DNA from: Corynebacterium casei LMG S-19264
GTDB lineage: Bacteria; Actinomycetota; Actinomycetes; Mycobacteriales; Mycobacteriaceae
Reading direction: 5' to 3'
DNA length: 64,000 nt
Assembly: GCF_000550785.1 (NCBI RefSeq)
Contig: NZ_CP004350.1
Span: 1,964,009 to 2,028,008 of the forward strand
The notes beneath the pieces were generated by a model, which was not told the origin of the DNA, did no database searches, and saw nothing but the letters and a program-made list of their open reading frames with translations. A program made the translations under genes and the position numbers. Positions 8,571-16,216 of the stretch are shown here, piece by piece; the first letter of the stretch is position 1, and the number at the start of each line of letters is the position of its first letter.

Positions 8571-9971
8571 ATGACTGTTCATCGCCCAGAGCTACATTTC
8601 GCACCAGAGTCCGGAATTGTCGAAGCACCAGCTGGTGCACTTCTCGATGGCAACACGTGGCACCTGTTCTTCCAGCACCGCGCGGACCCCACTTCTCCGT
8701 CACGGTGGGGTCATACCTTTTCCGAGGACTCCCCATTTGATTGGTTGGAGTGCGATGACCCGCTAGCCCCTGAAGGCGAAGAAACCGGCCTGCGTGCAGG
8801 TTCTGTCGCAGCAGTCGGCGGTGACGTCAATTTGTATTTCACCTCCGTCAAAGAAGGCTCGACTAGCATTCAGATCGCTCGTTATGACCTGTTTGATGAT
8901 GTCTGCGAAATCTCCGACGATCCCACTGCTTTGGACACCCGCGTCACCCGTCGCGGTGAATCCATCTCTGACCAGTCTGAATTCCAGCGCTTCCGTTCCC
9001 CCTGCGTTGTCGCCGACTGGGTCGATCCGGAAAAGCGCGGCGAAGGCCACGATGGCTGGCTGATGCTCACCGTCGCAGGCGACGCCAGCGCTCCTCAGCT
9101 GGTGGTCTTCCGCAGCGACGACGCCGAAAACTGGACGCTCGCCGGCCCCCTCGAATTCAAAGGCGATCCCGGCCACGAGCTGCAGCCTGGTCAGGTTGTA
9201 GTCTCCCCTCGCATCATTCGCCTTCGCGATGAAGTGGATGAACGTATCTATGATGTGCTGATGGTGACCATCGAAAAGCATGGCGTTGAGCACTCCGGCT
9301 ATGTTGTTGGTCGCCTCAATGGCACCACTTTCAATGTTGCCGCGCCGTTCCAGCGTCTTGATTTTGGCCACGATTTCACGCGCCCCCGCATCACCAACTA
9401 CACCCCCGGCAGCATCGATGACGCCAAGATTTATGACGAAGGCATGCTCTTTGGCTTGCTCAATGGTACCGGACGTCTCGATGATGCAACCACCCACCGC
9501 TCTTGGGCTGAAGGAAACTGGGCGAATGCAATTTCACTGCCCCGCGTTGTGACGCTGCAAGGTGGCACCATCTTCCAGACTCCTCCGCGTGGTCTCCCTG
9601 AGGCCATCAACAACGCCTCCCGCGCAAGTTCATGGACCGGGCTATTGGAGGTCCCCGAGGGGTCCAGCGTGACGCTTTCGCTTAACGATGGCTCCGGAAA
9701 CCCCGCCGCCACCATCCGCCACCGTGGCTCCACGCTTGAGCTCGATCGTTCCGCATCCATCGACTCCGAGACCGCCATCGCTCCGCTTGCCGATGGCGAC
9801 TCCGACTCCCTCACCGTCATCGTCGACGGCTCCACCGTCGAAGTCTTTGCCGACGGAGGCCAGGTCGCCATGGCTTCCCGCGTCTACTTCGAGGGCGGCT
9901 GCTCCTCCATCACCGCCTCCACCGACGGCGACGCCGACATCATCCGCGACTGGTACATCAACCACAACTAA
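8571..9971 (+). CDS. GH32-like protein with substituted catalytic motifs
   Basis: About 466 residues with the GH32 (invertase/levanase) layout: a five-bladed-propeller-like N-terminal part and a C-terminal beta-sandwich ('LTVIVDGSTVEVFADGG' is the family's sandwich signature). The catalytic motifs are replaced: where GH32 has WMNDPNG this protein has 'IVEAPAG', losing the nucleophile Asp, and where the family has RDP it has 'FRSPCV'. 'RPELHFAPESG' and 'WHLFFQHRADP' still align clearly. It may be a non-hydrolytic sugar-binding protein or have another chemistry. No signal peptide, so cytosolic. ATG at 8571 starts the aligned region; TTG 8532 and ATG 8562 are alternatives. It follows glgA by about 40 bp. 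Confidence 0.8.
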   Translation: MTVHRPELHFAPESGIVEAPAGALLDGNTWHLFFQHRADPTSPSRWGHTFSEDSPFDWLECDDPLAPEGEETGLRAGSVAAVGGDVNLYFTSVKEGSTSIQIARYDLFDDVCEISDDPTALDTRVTRRGESISDQSEFQRFRSPCVVADWVDPEKRGEGHDGWLMLTVAGDASAPQLVVFRSDDAENWTLAGPLEFKGDPGHELQPGQVVVSPRIIRLRDEVDERIYDVLMVTIEKHGVEHSGYVVGRLNGTTFNVAAPFQRLDFGHDFTRPRITNYTPGSIDDAKIYDEGMLFGLLNGTGRLDDATTHRSWAEGNWANAISLPRVVTLQGGTIFQTPPRGLPEAINNASRASSWTGLLEVPEGSSVTLSLNDGSGNPAATIRHRGSTLELDRSASIDSETAIAPLADGDSDSLTVIVDGSTVEVFADGGQVAMASRVYFEGGCSSITASTDGDADIIRDWYINHN

Positions 9972-10073
9972 CCCCCACTACCCGCTACTGGGCGTCGGCG
10001 GCTTACAACTCGCTGCCCCCTCATCACTGCGCTCCCAACGCCGCTCTCCATACTCTCCCTATACCACCGCGCC

Positions 10074-10141
10074 GTACCCTTCGCGCTCACCGAAGCTTGC
10101 TCTCTAGCCAGCAACCTCAACCCCGTGAGCGCGAAGGGTAC
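10074..10141. repeat. 68-bp dyad element, copy R3
   Basis: Perfect 17-bp arms (GTACCCTTCGCGCTCAC and complement), 34-bp spacer, centre CTAGCCAG. First of three copies in the 540-bp gap between the convergent GH32-like gene and rlmA-like gene; this gap holds no coding sequence. Confidence 0.9.
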
Positions 10142-10248
10142 ATCTGTATGCATTCCCCACCGCCGAGCCACGATCCCAGCCCACCGCCTGCCAACCTCTG
10201 GGCATCGGCAAGCATCTGCGTCGCCGCGCCTGCTTTGCAACCGTCCGC

Positions 10249-10316
10249 GTACCCTTCGCGCTCACCACAGCCAACCTTCTCCCGACTTAGCTCTCTCCTG
10301 TGAGCGCGAAGCTCAC
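10249..10316. repeat. 68-bp dyad element, copy R4 (decayed right arm)
   Basis: Left arm perfect; right arm GTGAGCGCGAAGCTCAC has lost its last pairing bases; the centre CTCCCGAC is also decayed. Length and register are still exact. Confidence 0.8.
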
Positions 10317-10340
10317 ATCTGTTGTCTGCGCTCCCCGCGC

Positions 10341-10408
10341 GTACCGTTCGCGCTCACGAGCGAAGCTCTCCTCGCGAGAAGCCGCCCCTCAGTGAGCGCG
10401 AAGAGGAC
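10341..10408. repeat. 68-bp dyad element, copy R5
   Basis: Arms GTACCGTTCGCGCTCAC and GTGAGCGCGAAGAGGAC, spacer 34 bp, centre CTCGCGAG, a perfect octamer palindrome. Confidence 0.85.
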
Positions 10409-10472
10409 TCACGGTGCGAGAGGAGCGCGAGGCGCGGGAATGCGGGGCGAGGTGGCGTTTCGGCAGCAAAAT

Positions 10473-10498
10473 GCCCGCAGGCAACAAGTCCTGCGGGC
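10473..10498 (-). terminator. terminator of the rlmA-like gene
   Basis: Stem GCCCGCAGG / CCTGCGGGC with an 8-nt loop; read on the minus strand it is followed by ATTTTGC. It begins 16 bp after the stop codon. Confidence 0.8.
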
Positions 10499-10513
10499 GG
10501 GTGGCCGCGAAAT

Positions 10514-11383
10514 CTAGACTGCGCGGAGCCGGTCGAGGCGGGCGTGCGCGGTGACAGACATCGTCTGCGGCAGCGCGGCCATGCGGTCAGCGAGTTCTTC
10601 GGCGGAAATGTGGCGGGCGGAAGGGCTCATCGCGACCTGCGCTGCGATGGATTCCTTATCCAACTGGATTGCGAAGGCCAGGTTGACTGGGTCGGCGGCC
10701 TGCTCAAGGTGGCCGGCGGCTTGGTCGTACATGCGCTCAACCTTGCCCTCTTCCACGCCCAGGATTCCCAGCGGGTCACGCAGTTCGTCGAGGTGACCGG
10801 CCTGCGGGGTCAACACGATGACCTGGCCGCCTGGCGCAAGAACGCGCTGGAATTCGGCTGGGTTTCGCGGGGCGAAGACAACGGAGATGGCGTTGATAGA
10901 TTCATCTCGAAGCGGGAGTCGCTCCCATACGTCGGCGATGACAGCGCCGACGCGCGGATGGCATTTCGCAAGGTGGCGCGCGGCGTGCGGGGAAATATCC
11001 AGCCCGACGCCTCGAGCGCCTTCAATGGAGTCAAGAGTGTGCGACAGGTAGTAGCCGGTACCGGCGCCAACTTCCAACAGTGCTGGCTCTGGAACATCAT
11101 CGGCGTTAACGGTGCTATCAAGCGCGTTTTGCACGGCGCCAGTTACGGCTTCGACGAACGGCGCGAAGTGGCCTTTAGAAAGGTATGCCTCGCGCGCGGT
11201 AACCATGTCGGCGTCATCGCCTTTGTGCTTGAGGCCGGCGCCAGGCGCGAGGGTTACATATCCCTGCTTGGCGACATCAAATGAGTGACCAGATTCAGAA
11301 ACCAGACGGCTATAGTCATCAGCGCCGGAGAGCGCGGTTCCATCGGCGGGGTCAGCCAAAACATCAATAATGTGCGAGAGCAT
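10514..11383 (-). CDS. RlmA-like 23S rRNA guanine-N1 methyltransferase family protein
   Basis: 289 residues. A SAM-binding domain is clear ('LLEVGAGTGYYLSHTLD', 'GVGLDISPHAARHLAK', 'NAISVVFAPRNPAEFQRVL'), preceded by the RlmA-type head 'SGHSFDVAKQGYVTLAPG'. In E. coli RlmA and Streptomyces TlrB the head carries four zinc-binding Cys; here they are replaced ('DVLADPADGTALSG' and 'VSESGHSFDVAK'), so the domain is probably metal-free. The family methylates G745/G748 in 23S rRNA, and TlrB-type enzymes give tylosin resistance; which base is used here cannot be told. Convergent with the GH32-like gene. Confidence 0.85.
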   Translation of the reverse strand: MLSHIIDVLADPADGTALSGADDYSRLVSESGHSFDVAKQGYVTLAPGAGLKHKGDDADMVTAREAYLSKGHFAPFVEAVTGAVQNALDSTVNADDVPEPALLEVGAGTGYYLSHTLDSIEGARGVGLDISPHAARHLAKCHPRVGAVIADVWERLPLRDESINAISVVFAPRNPAEFQRVLAPGGQVIVLTPQAGHLDELRDPLGILGVEEGKVERMYDQAAGHLEQAADPVNLAFAIQLDKESIAAQVAMSPSARHISAEELADRMAALPQTMSVTAHARLDRLRAV

Positions 11384-11429
11384 AAACCTAGATTAGATCA
11401 TTTGATCGCCGAAGCGATACTGCGGTGGG

Positions 11430-11597
11430 CTACTGGGCAACCTCGGTGAGCAGCTCGCCGAGTTCGGCGGCTTCTTCCTTGGTTAACTCCACTACGATTC
11501 GGCCTCCGCCGTCTGAGGGGATGCGCATAACAATCTTGCGCGATTCGATTACAGCTTCCATTGGTCCACCGGTGGTGCGCGGCTTCATTGCTGCCAT
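11430..11597 (-). CDS. DUF3117 small protein
   Basis: 55 residues. N-terminus MAAMKPRTTGGPMEA and the centre 'IVMRIPSDGGGRIVVELT' match the DUF3117 family, conserved across Actinobacteria (Rv1211 type), always 55-60 residues, function unknown. The sequence is ordered and ends 'AAELGELLTEVAQ'. In M. tuberculosis it sits at the same place between a DivIVA-like gene and glgA. Confidence 0.88.
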   Translation of the reverse strand: MAAMKPRTTGGPMEAVIESRKIVMRIPSDGGGRIVVELTKEEAAELGELLTEVAQ

Positions 11598-11769
11598 GTG
11601 AATTCTGCTCCCTTACTCATTAAAAATTCACGACTTCCCACCACATCCTTCGAGGATATACATGTGATGAAAAACTCAGTGCTTCCTCACGATTATAGTC
11701 TTTTTTCACGAAACATACCGTAAATTTCACCAATCAAGAAGCCTTTTGTGCAGGTTAAAGACCTAAGAA

Positions 11770-12102
11770 TTATTCCACAGAGTTTGGAGTTTCAGCTATC
11801 GCATTGCTTTTCGATGCTTCCTTCTCCCCCTTCACCTTCTGCAACTCATGGGTAAGAACTGCGAGCAAATCATCTACTTGTTGCGGCGAGTACCCATTTT
11901 TTACGGCGCTACATCCGACCTTGTCGTATTCACCGTTGAGCGCAAAAGCACGGTTTCCTTGCATGGTTGCATGAACTTCTTCAACGCTCAAATCATCCAT
12001 GACGCGGCCTTGCCCAATGAATGAAGTCATAACCCACGCAGCAATAATCGCGCACAGTGCGACAAGTGCCACAACAATGATGATGGTGAGAACAATGCTC
12101 AT
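11770..12102 (-). CDS. membrane-anchored DivIVA-domain small protein
   Basis: 110 residues: an N-terminal membrane helix (about residues 2-28, 'IIIVVALVALCAIIAAWVM'), then 'EEVHATMQGNRAFALNGE' and a short DivIVA-domain motif 'NGYSPQQVDDLLAVL' near residues 68-83, ending in a charged tail. This matches the DivIVA-domain protein found next to gpgS in mycobacteria (Rv1209 type). A role at the pole or septum is plausible from the domain but not shown. It is followed upstream by the gpgS relic, so the old gpgS-DivIVA order is preserved. Confidence 0.8.
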   Translation of the reverse strand: MSIVLTIIIVVALVALCAIIAAWVMTSFIGQGRVMDDLSVEEVHATMQGNRAFALNGEYDKVGCSAVKNGYSPQQVDDLLAVLTHELQKVKGEKEASKSNAIAETPNSVE

Positions 12103-12178
12103 GTGTTTTCCTTTCCTGACGCAGTGCTGCTGAGCACTACTGAATGATTCGAAAAATTATCCAGCGGCGGTCGCTGTT

Positions 12179-12710
12179 TCAGCATGCTGACTGTTGCGTG
12201 ATGCTCTGGGTTATAAAGGTTCGCACGGTCAATGATGGTCTCCGAACGACACGTGCCATGGGGGTTAGCTCATGCAGCGGACGGTTGCGGTGCACTCGTG
12301 GTGGGAGTTCAACCTGCGCGATAGTCTCTGCACCAAAGAAATGCGCCACATCGATCATCAGTCCTGCTTCGACACCATACCCATCGACAAAGGCAGCTGC
12401 TTAGAGATACTGCGCCGAATAGCGTATTCCCCACCCAACGGCTGTTTGATGACAGAAAGCTCAGGGAAAACATACCCAACAGTGGCTTAGCAGTAAGTTC
12501 GGTAACCCTGCCGCCACCAGTAGGTTGTGCGTTAAAAGTCCTACGATAGACAGGTTTGACAAGGTTAATCCGCGCATCGTGAAAAGGCGCAGCCAACGCT
12601 GTCACAAGCCCCGGCTTGCCGGTCAACGTCGGCGGTATTATCGCTAAAGTCAGTGTCATCGAACCGGATTCCATCGATGTTTCCTGCAGCATGGCCTTCT
12701 CAACACACCC
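12179..12710 (-). pseudogene. gpgS: relic of gpgS, glucosyl-3-phosphoglycerate synthase
   Basis: The C-terminal half of GpgS can be read only by changing frame. One frame gives 'INLVKPVYRRTF' and 'TGGGRVTELTAKPLL'; the next gives 'FPELSVIKQPLGGEYAIRR'; a third gives 'FVDGYGVEAGLMIDVAHFFG' and 'VHRNRPLHELTPMARVV'. A DxD-like 'IRFDDTDFSD' sits in another frame at the right end. So there are at least two and probably three frameshifts, and the first half (about 200 residues) is gone. GpgS makes glucosylglycerate and starts methylglucose lipopolysaccharide synthesis in actinobacteria. The gene is dead here. The missing half abuts the foreign-looking operon, and folP2, its usual neighbour, is absent. 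Confidence 0.85.
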
Positions 12711-12744
12711 AATATCTTCCTATTTTAAGTAGTTCGAAGCCCCA

Positions 12745-12771
12745 ATCTTCAGTTCGTTAATAACTGAAGAT
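12745..12771 (-). terminator. hairpin at the end of the deaminase operon
   Basis: Perfect 10-bp stem ATCTTCAGTT / AACTGAAGAT with a 7-nt loop, about 50 bp past the deaminase stop and just before the gpgS relic. No long T run follows; it may mark the edge of the inserted segment. Confidence 0.55.
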
Positions 12772-12818
12772 CACCACAAACACTCCACATGGCAAGGGAC
12801 TTACTACTCCAATTGCGG

Positions 12819-13298
12819 TTAACTGCTGTTGCGCATGTTCTTCCATCGAGAAATCACTTCCCGACCTTGAGCTCGTTGCGTACTACTTCCAGCTAGAACT
12901 GGAAACTCCGACCCTGCGGACCAATCCTGACGCGCCAAGTCGTAATAGAACTTTTGATCGAGAAACCCAAACTCAGCAGAATCTTCCAAACTAGCCGCAT
13001 AATAAACTTGTTTAACCTCAGCCCAACGCGCAGCCGAAAGACACAATGGACACGGAAAACCACTACAATACAGATCACAATCTGTAAGCAGATAACTGTC
13101 TAAAACTCGACACGCAGATTGAATTGCATTGACTTCTGCATGTGCAACAGGATTGTTGTCGCGGATGACGGAGCTAACCCCCACCGATAAGACCTCACCA
13201 TTGCGAACCACTACTGCCCCAAATGGAGTTAGTCTAGGGTCCTCCAAGCATTCTGCCGCAGTCGAAATGGCTAAGTCCAAAAACTGAGAACTATACAT
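12819..13298 (-). CDS. guanine-deaminase-like cytidine/deoxycytidylate deaminase family protein
   Basis: 159 residues. The zinc deaminase motifs are complete: 'HAEVNAI' (His ligand and catalytic Glu) and 'PCPLC' (two Cys ligands). The surroundings, 'TPFGAVVVRNGEVLSVG', 'ACRVLDSYLLTDCDLYCSG', 'SAEFGFLDQKFYYDL', follow the guanine deaminase (GuaD) branch rather than tRNA adenosine or CMP deaminases. Substrate is inferred only; a nucleotide or modified base is possible. Last gene of a four-gene unit; its ATG overlaps the stop of the preceding gene by 8 bp (ATGTATAG), showing translational coupling. Base composition is A+T-richer than the core genes, so probably acquired. Confidence 0.82.
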   Translation of the reverse strand: MYSSQFLDLAISTAAECLEDPRLTPFGAVVVRNGEVLSVGVSSVIRDNNPVAHAEVNAIQSACRVLDSYLLTDCDLYCSGFPCPLCLSAARWAEVKQVYYAASLEDSAEFGFLDQKFYYDLARQDWSAGSEFPVLAGSSTQRAQGREVISRWKNMRNSS

Positions 13299-13731
13299 CA
13301 GCTATACCCCAATACAAGTTTTCTTCCTTTTTAATCATAGAGAGCCCGTCCCATTTATCCAGTGACTTAATAGAACCCGAATCCAAAGGACCCACAGTGA
13401 CGTCTGCAATTACGCTTTGCGCGTCGACTATTATTTGAAACAAATTCCATCCTTGGGATACGCAGTATAATCTGAGATAGCCCATGTTACGGTAATAGAC
13501 AATCTCATTTGATTCAGAAGCACGAGGATACGGCACGATTATATTAATTTTTTTCACTCGTACCGTAGAATCAACTAATGAATTTAACGCTTCAATTCTC
13601 TCACGGAATTCGAGAAAAGTGCCTGAAAAAGCCCACTCATCGTCCGTTTGAATGAAAAGCTCTTTAATTGTCTTTAAGGAACAATCATTCAGGGTATTAT
13701 CTAACTTCCTGTACAAACGAGTTGAGCTCAT
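13291..13731 (-). CDS. unknown protein of the deaminase operon
   Basis: 146 residues, not recognised. Soluble, mixed alpha/beta appearance: 'VRVKKINIIVPYPRASESN' and 'GYLRLYCVSQGWNLFQIIVD' look like beta strands; no Cys-based metal site or membrane segment. The ATG at 13731 forms an ATGA overlap with the stop of the membrane-protein gene, which favours it over the GTG at 13737. The 3' end overlaps the deaminase start by 8 bp. Such tight coupling on both sides implies that the three proteins are made together and may form a complex. A+T-rich like its neighbours. Confidence 0.72.
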   Translation of the reverse strand: MSSTRLYRKLDNTLNDCSLKTIKELFIQTDDEWAFSGTFLEFRERIEALNSLVDSTVRVKKINIIVPYPRASESNEIVYYRNMGYLRLYCVSQGWNLFQIIVDAQSVIADVTVGPLDSGSIKSLDKWDGLSMIKKEENLYWGIADV

Positions 13732-15377
13732 GGCCACAAAATCCCTTTCTTTGAAGCTTGGTAAACATCAGGAAAGCTCTTCTCTATCAGGCTCAAGGCT
13801 TGTCCCAATAAGCCATCGCAAGTATCTTCATACGCACTCAAATATTCATAAAAATTAGAATCCCGAATCAACTGGATACCCAGCCAACCGACAACGACTG
13901 AACTTATAAGTTCTTGGTCACTAATAGGCCCCTTGTCTGCAAATGCTATCTGCGACAATCTCCTAACGCCGTTTTCAGTTGTTTCTTCCGCAACCAGTTC
14001 CATTATTGCAGCCAAATCATCTAGTGCATTATCCATAGTTACTTGGCCTGTATCTGATTTCTTGCTCGAACGAACCAGGCCCCTAAAGCTATTCAACGTA
14101 TGATTAACTCTTTCAACATATGCTGTCTGACGGCGAACACTATTTTCTTTAGGATACTGCACGTAAACGCATCGGCCCAACATCAATGCAAGATGCATTT
14201 CAATGAACCCACGCAAAGTTCTTGCTGAGTCATCACCGAACATATTCGTGTCCTCAATTGACCTTGCTTTAGCATAGAAGTCAGCCAAAAAGAGGTCATC
14301 TTTCAAATAATCACCAGTATAAAAAGTACCGATCAATCTTTGGTATAGAGTATAAATTGCGTGAAGACCCGGAGATGACATTCGTTGGTTCAGAGCTGAC
14401 CAAATGCCTAATGCATCTTCAAGGCTTATCGTATCTTCAAGCAGCCAATCGAACCAACGTCTGTTCTCCCACAGCTGGTTATCTATGGTTTCAAGAACCA
14501 ATTGCCCCACCCCTGCAGGAATCACATCATTTTCGAGTGCTAGTACAATCCGAGAAAAGCTTCGTCCCAAGACTCTACTCGTAGCTTCAGTGAAGTAAAC
14601 CGAATCCGCATCCAAGCTTTGATCTGACTTAGCAGAATCCCTTAAATACATTGTATTTTTAATTAGATAAACAGCAGAGTTGCACATACTTGGTTCTTGC
14701 AGGGTTTTATCTATCAATTTAGAATGAATCTTGATTAATGCGTCAGTTAATTCGGGACTCGCTTCATTCGACGTTCTAGCTGATTTTACTTGATCAGCTA
14801 GATCTCTCAATCTAATTTCGTCCGAAACTGCGATGGCCTCGAGCGCAGCCTTTTCAAAGCGATCTATGTCCTTAGCTGATGCTTCCGCGAGCCGCTTTCC
14901 TAATTCGGAGTTCATATGGTTAGAGTCACTGTAATGAAGAATCTTTCCACATGAAACAAGACCAATTAGGCAGACACTCGTCCAACCTATGGGTACGAGC
15001 CAACTGAGTATTTCCTCATTCCGAACTGCTGACAACGCTTGAATCCCTGAGATACATGCACTGAGTACTACCCAATGCCACAATAGAGTAGCCTTCGCTA
15101 CGTATCGAAGCGAAGGCCAAAACCGCACATCGGCAAAAGCAACGGCAAAAATAATCGCAGCCGTTGCCAAGAGAGTTCCGTGTACCGCGATAAGTGCCTC
15201 AGAGAAACTTGAGAATGCATCCTGAGCCGATAACCAGGGGCGTCCAGTACCTACTAGCAAGACAGCTACCACGACCATGAGCACTACAATGATTTTTGAA
15301 GACAAGCCTCTGCTCATGTTGCGCCGTTCGAGCAGCCTTTTAGGATTCTTCGCGGGTGATCTATTGATTCTACTCAA
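13728..15377 (-). CDS. four-TM membrane protein with large helical cytosolic domain
   Basis: 549 residues, no recognised family. Four hydrophobic helices fill the first 165 residues ('IIVVLMVVVAVLLVG', 'GTLLATAAIIFAVAFA', 'LLWHWVVLSACISGIQ', 'LVPIGWTSVCLIGLV'), followed by about 380 mainly helical residues. TTG start: AAGGA stands 7 bp before it, and TTGA overlaps the stop of the LOG gene by 4 bp; an ATG at 15317 is the alternative. The layout (TM bundle plus helical domain, coupled to a nucleotide-active enzyme) recalls membrane effectors of nucleotide-signalling conflict systems, but this is analogy, not homology. Confidence 0.75.
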   Translation of the reverse strand: MSRINRSPAKNPKRLLERRNMSRGLSSKIIVVLMVVVAVLLVGTGRPWLSAQDAFSSFSEALIAVHGTLLATAAIIFAVAFADVRFWPSLRYVAKATLLWHWVVLSACISGIQALSAVRNEEILSWLVPIGWTSVCLIGLVSCGKILHYSDSNHMNSELGKRLAEASAKDIDRFEKAALEAIAVSDEIRLRDLADQVKSARTSNEASPELTDALIKIHSKLIDKTLQEPSMCNSAVYLIKNTMYLRDSAKSDQSLDADSVYFTEATSRVLGRSFSRIVLALENDVIPAGVGQLVLETIDNQLWENRRWFDWLLEDTISLEDALGIWSALNQRMSSPGLHAIYTLYQRLIGTFYTGDYLKDDLFLADFYAKARSIEDTNMFGDDSARTLRGFIEMHLALMLGRCVYVQYPKENSVRRQTAYVERVNHTLNSFRGLVRSSKKSDTGQVTMDNALDDLAAIMELVAEETTENGVRRLSQIAFADKGPISDQELISSVVVGWLGIQLIRDSNFYEYLSAYEDTCDGLLGQALSLIEKSFPDVYQASKKGILWP

Positions 15378-16192
15378 TTAAAATCCTTAATACGCTTATC
15401 GCTGAGCACGCTGTGGTAACGAACGATGTGCTCTACGGCCTCGGATAGATCATCCGTGACGAGGAACAAGTCCATGTCTTCTGGGCTGATGTAGCCTTCT
15501 CCTAGCATTCTCTCACCAAGCCATTTCACCAGGCCAGCCCAGAACTCAGTACCGATGAGAACGATTGGGTAGTTGGTGATTTTGCCGGTTTGTACCATGC
15601 AGAGGACTTCGAAAAGCTCATCTAAAGTACCAAATCCGCCTGGCAGACACACAAAAGCCTGCGAGTACTTCAAGAACATGGTTTTGCGTGCGAAGAAGTA
15701 GCGGAAGTTTAGCCCAGTATCGACATAGTCGTTCAGGTGTTGTTCAAAAGGCAGCTCGATACCTAGTCCGATGGAGGTTCCGCCTGCCTCATAAGCACCG
15801 CGGTTGCCAGCTTCCATGATGCCAGGGCCACCGCCGGTAATAACCGCGTAGTCTTTGCCTACTAGCTTCTCTGCCAGTTCAACGCCTTGAATGTATTCTG
15901 GCGCGTCTTCCGCAGTGCGTGCAGAGCCAAAAACGGTCACGGCTTTAGGGATTTCGCTCAAGGCATCAAAGCCTGCGACGAATTCGCTTTGGATGCGCAG
16001 CACACGCCAGGGGTCGGCATGCTTCCAGGCGTGGTCAGAGCCAGATTCCAACAGTCGCTGGTCATAGGTCGAGGTTTGCTGGCCATCGGTACGCAGCAAC
16101 AACGGGCCGCGCAGGGTGCGGTCTTTCGCAGCGCTTTCCGATGTCCTCTTCACCCGCGGCTTATCATTTGGACTATTGCGAACTGGAGCCAT
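15374..16192 (-). CDS. LOG-family (TIGR00730) protein
   Basis: 272 residues. Rossmann-like lysine-decarboxylase-type fold with both LOG signatures, 'ITGGGPGIMEAGNRGA' and 'PGGFGTLDELFE' (PGGxGTxxE). LOG enzymes cleave nucleoside 5'-monophosphates to base and ribose-5-phosphate; the plant and M. tuberculosis relatives release cytokinins. The gene belongs to the conserved dapE-folP2-gpgS neighbourhood (Rv1205 type), so it is probably ancestral here, while the three genes behind it are not. Its stop codon overlaps the next start (TTGA), joining the four genes into one transcription and translation unit. It begins 24 bp after dapE on the same strand. Confidence 0.9.
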   Translation of the reverse strand: MAPVRNSPNDKPRVKRTSESAAKDRTLRGPLLLRTDGQQTSTYDQRLLESGSDHAWKHADPWRVLRIQSEFVAGFDALSEIPKAVTVFGSARTAEDAPEYIQGVELAEKLVGKDYAVITGGGPGIMEAGNRGAYEAGGTSIGLGIELPFEQHLNDYVDTGLNFRYFFARKTMFLKYSQAFVCLPGGFGTLDELFEVLCMVQTGKITNYPIVLIGTEFWAGLVKWLGERMLGEGYISPEDMDLFLVTDDLSEAVEHIVRYHSVLSDKRIKDFN

Positions 16193-16216
16193 GATTGGTT
16201 CCTCCTCAAGAAGTTG

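Noticed and set aside
10074..10408. CRISPR-like array (three repeats in a row)
   Set aside because: The units are separate 68-bp dyads at uneven distances (92-175 bp), occur elsewhere singly, and no cas gene is present.
10322..11284. 320-codon open frame on the plus strand
   Set aside because: It is the antisense of the well-supported rlmA-like gene and has no family resemblance; it also runs through repeat R5.
12144..12490. small plus-strand frames opposite the gpgS relic
   Set aside because: The conserved GpgS peptides on the minus strand explain the sequence.
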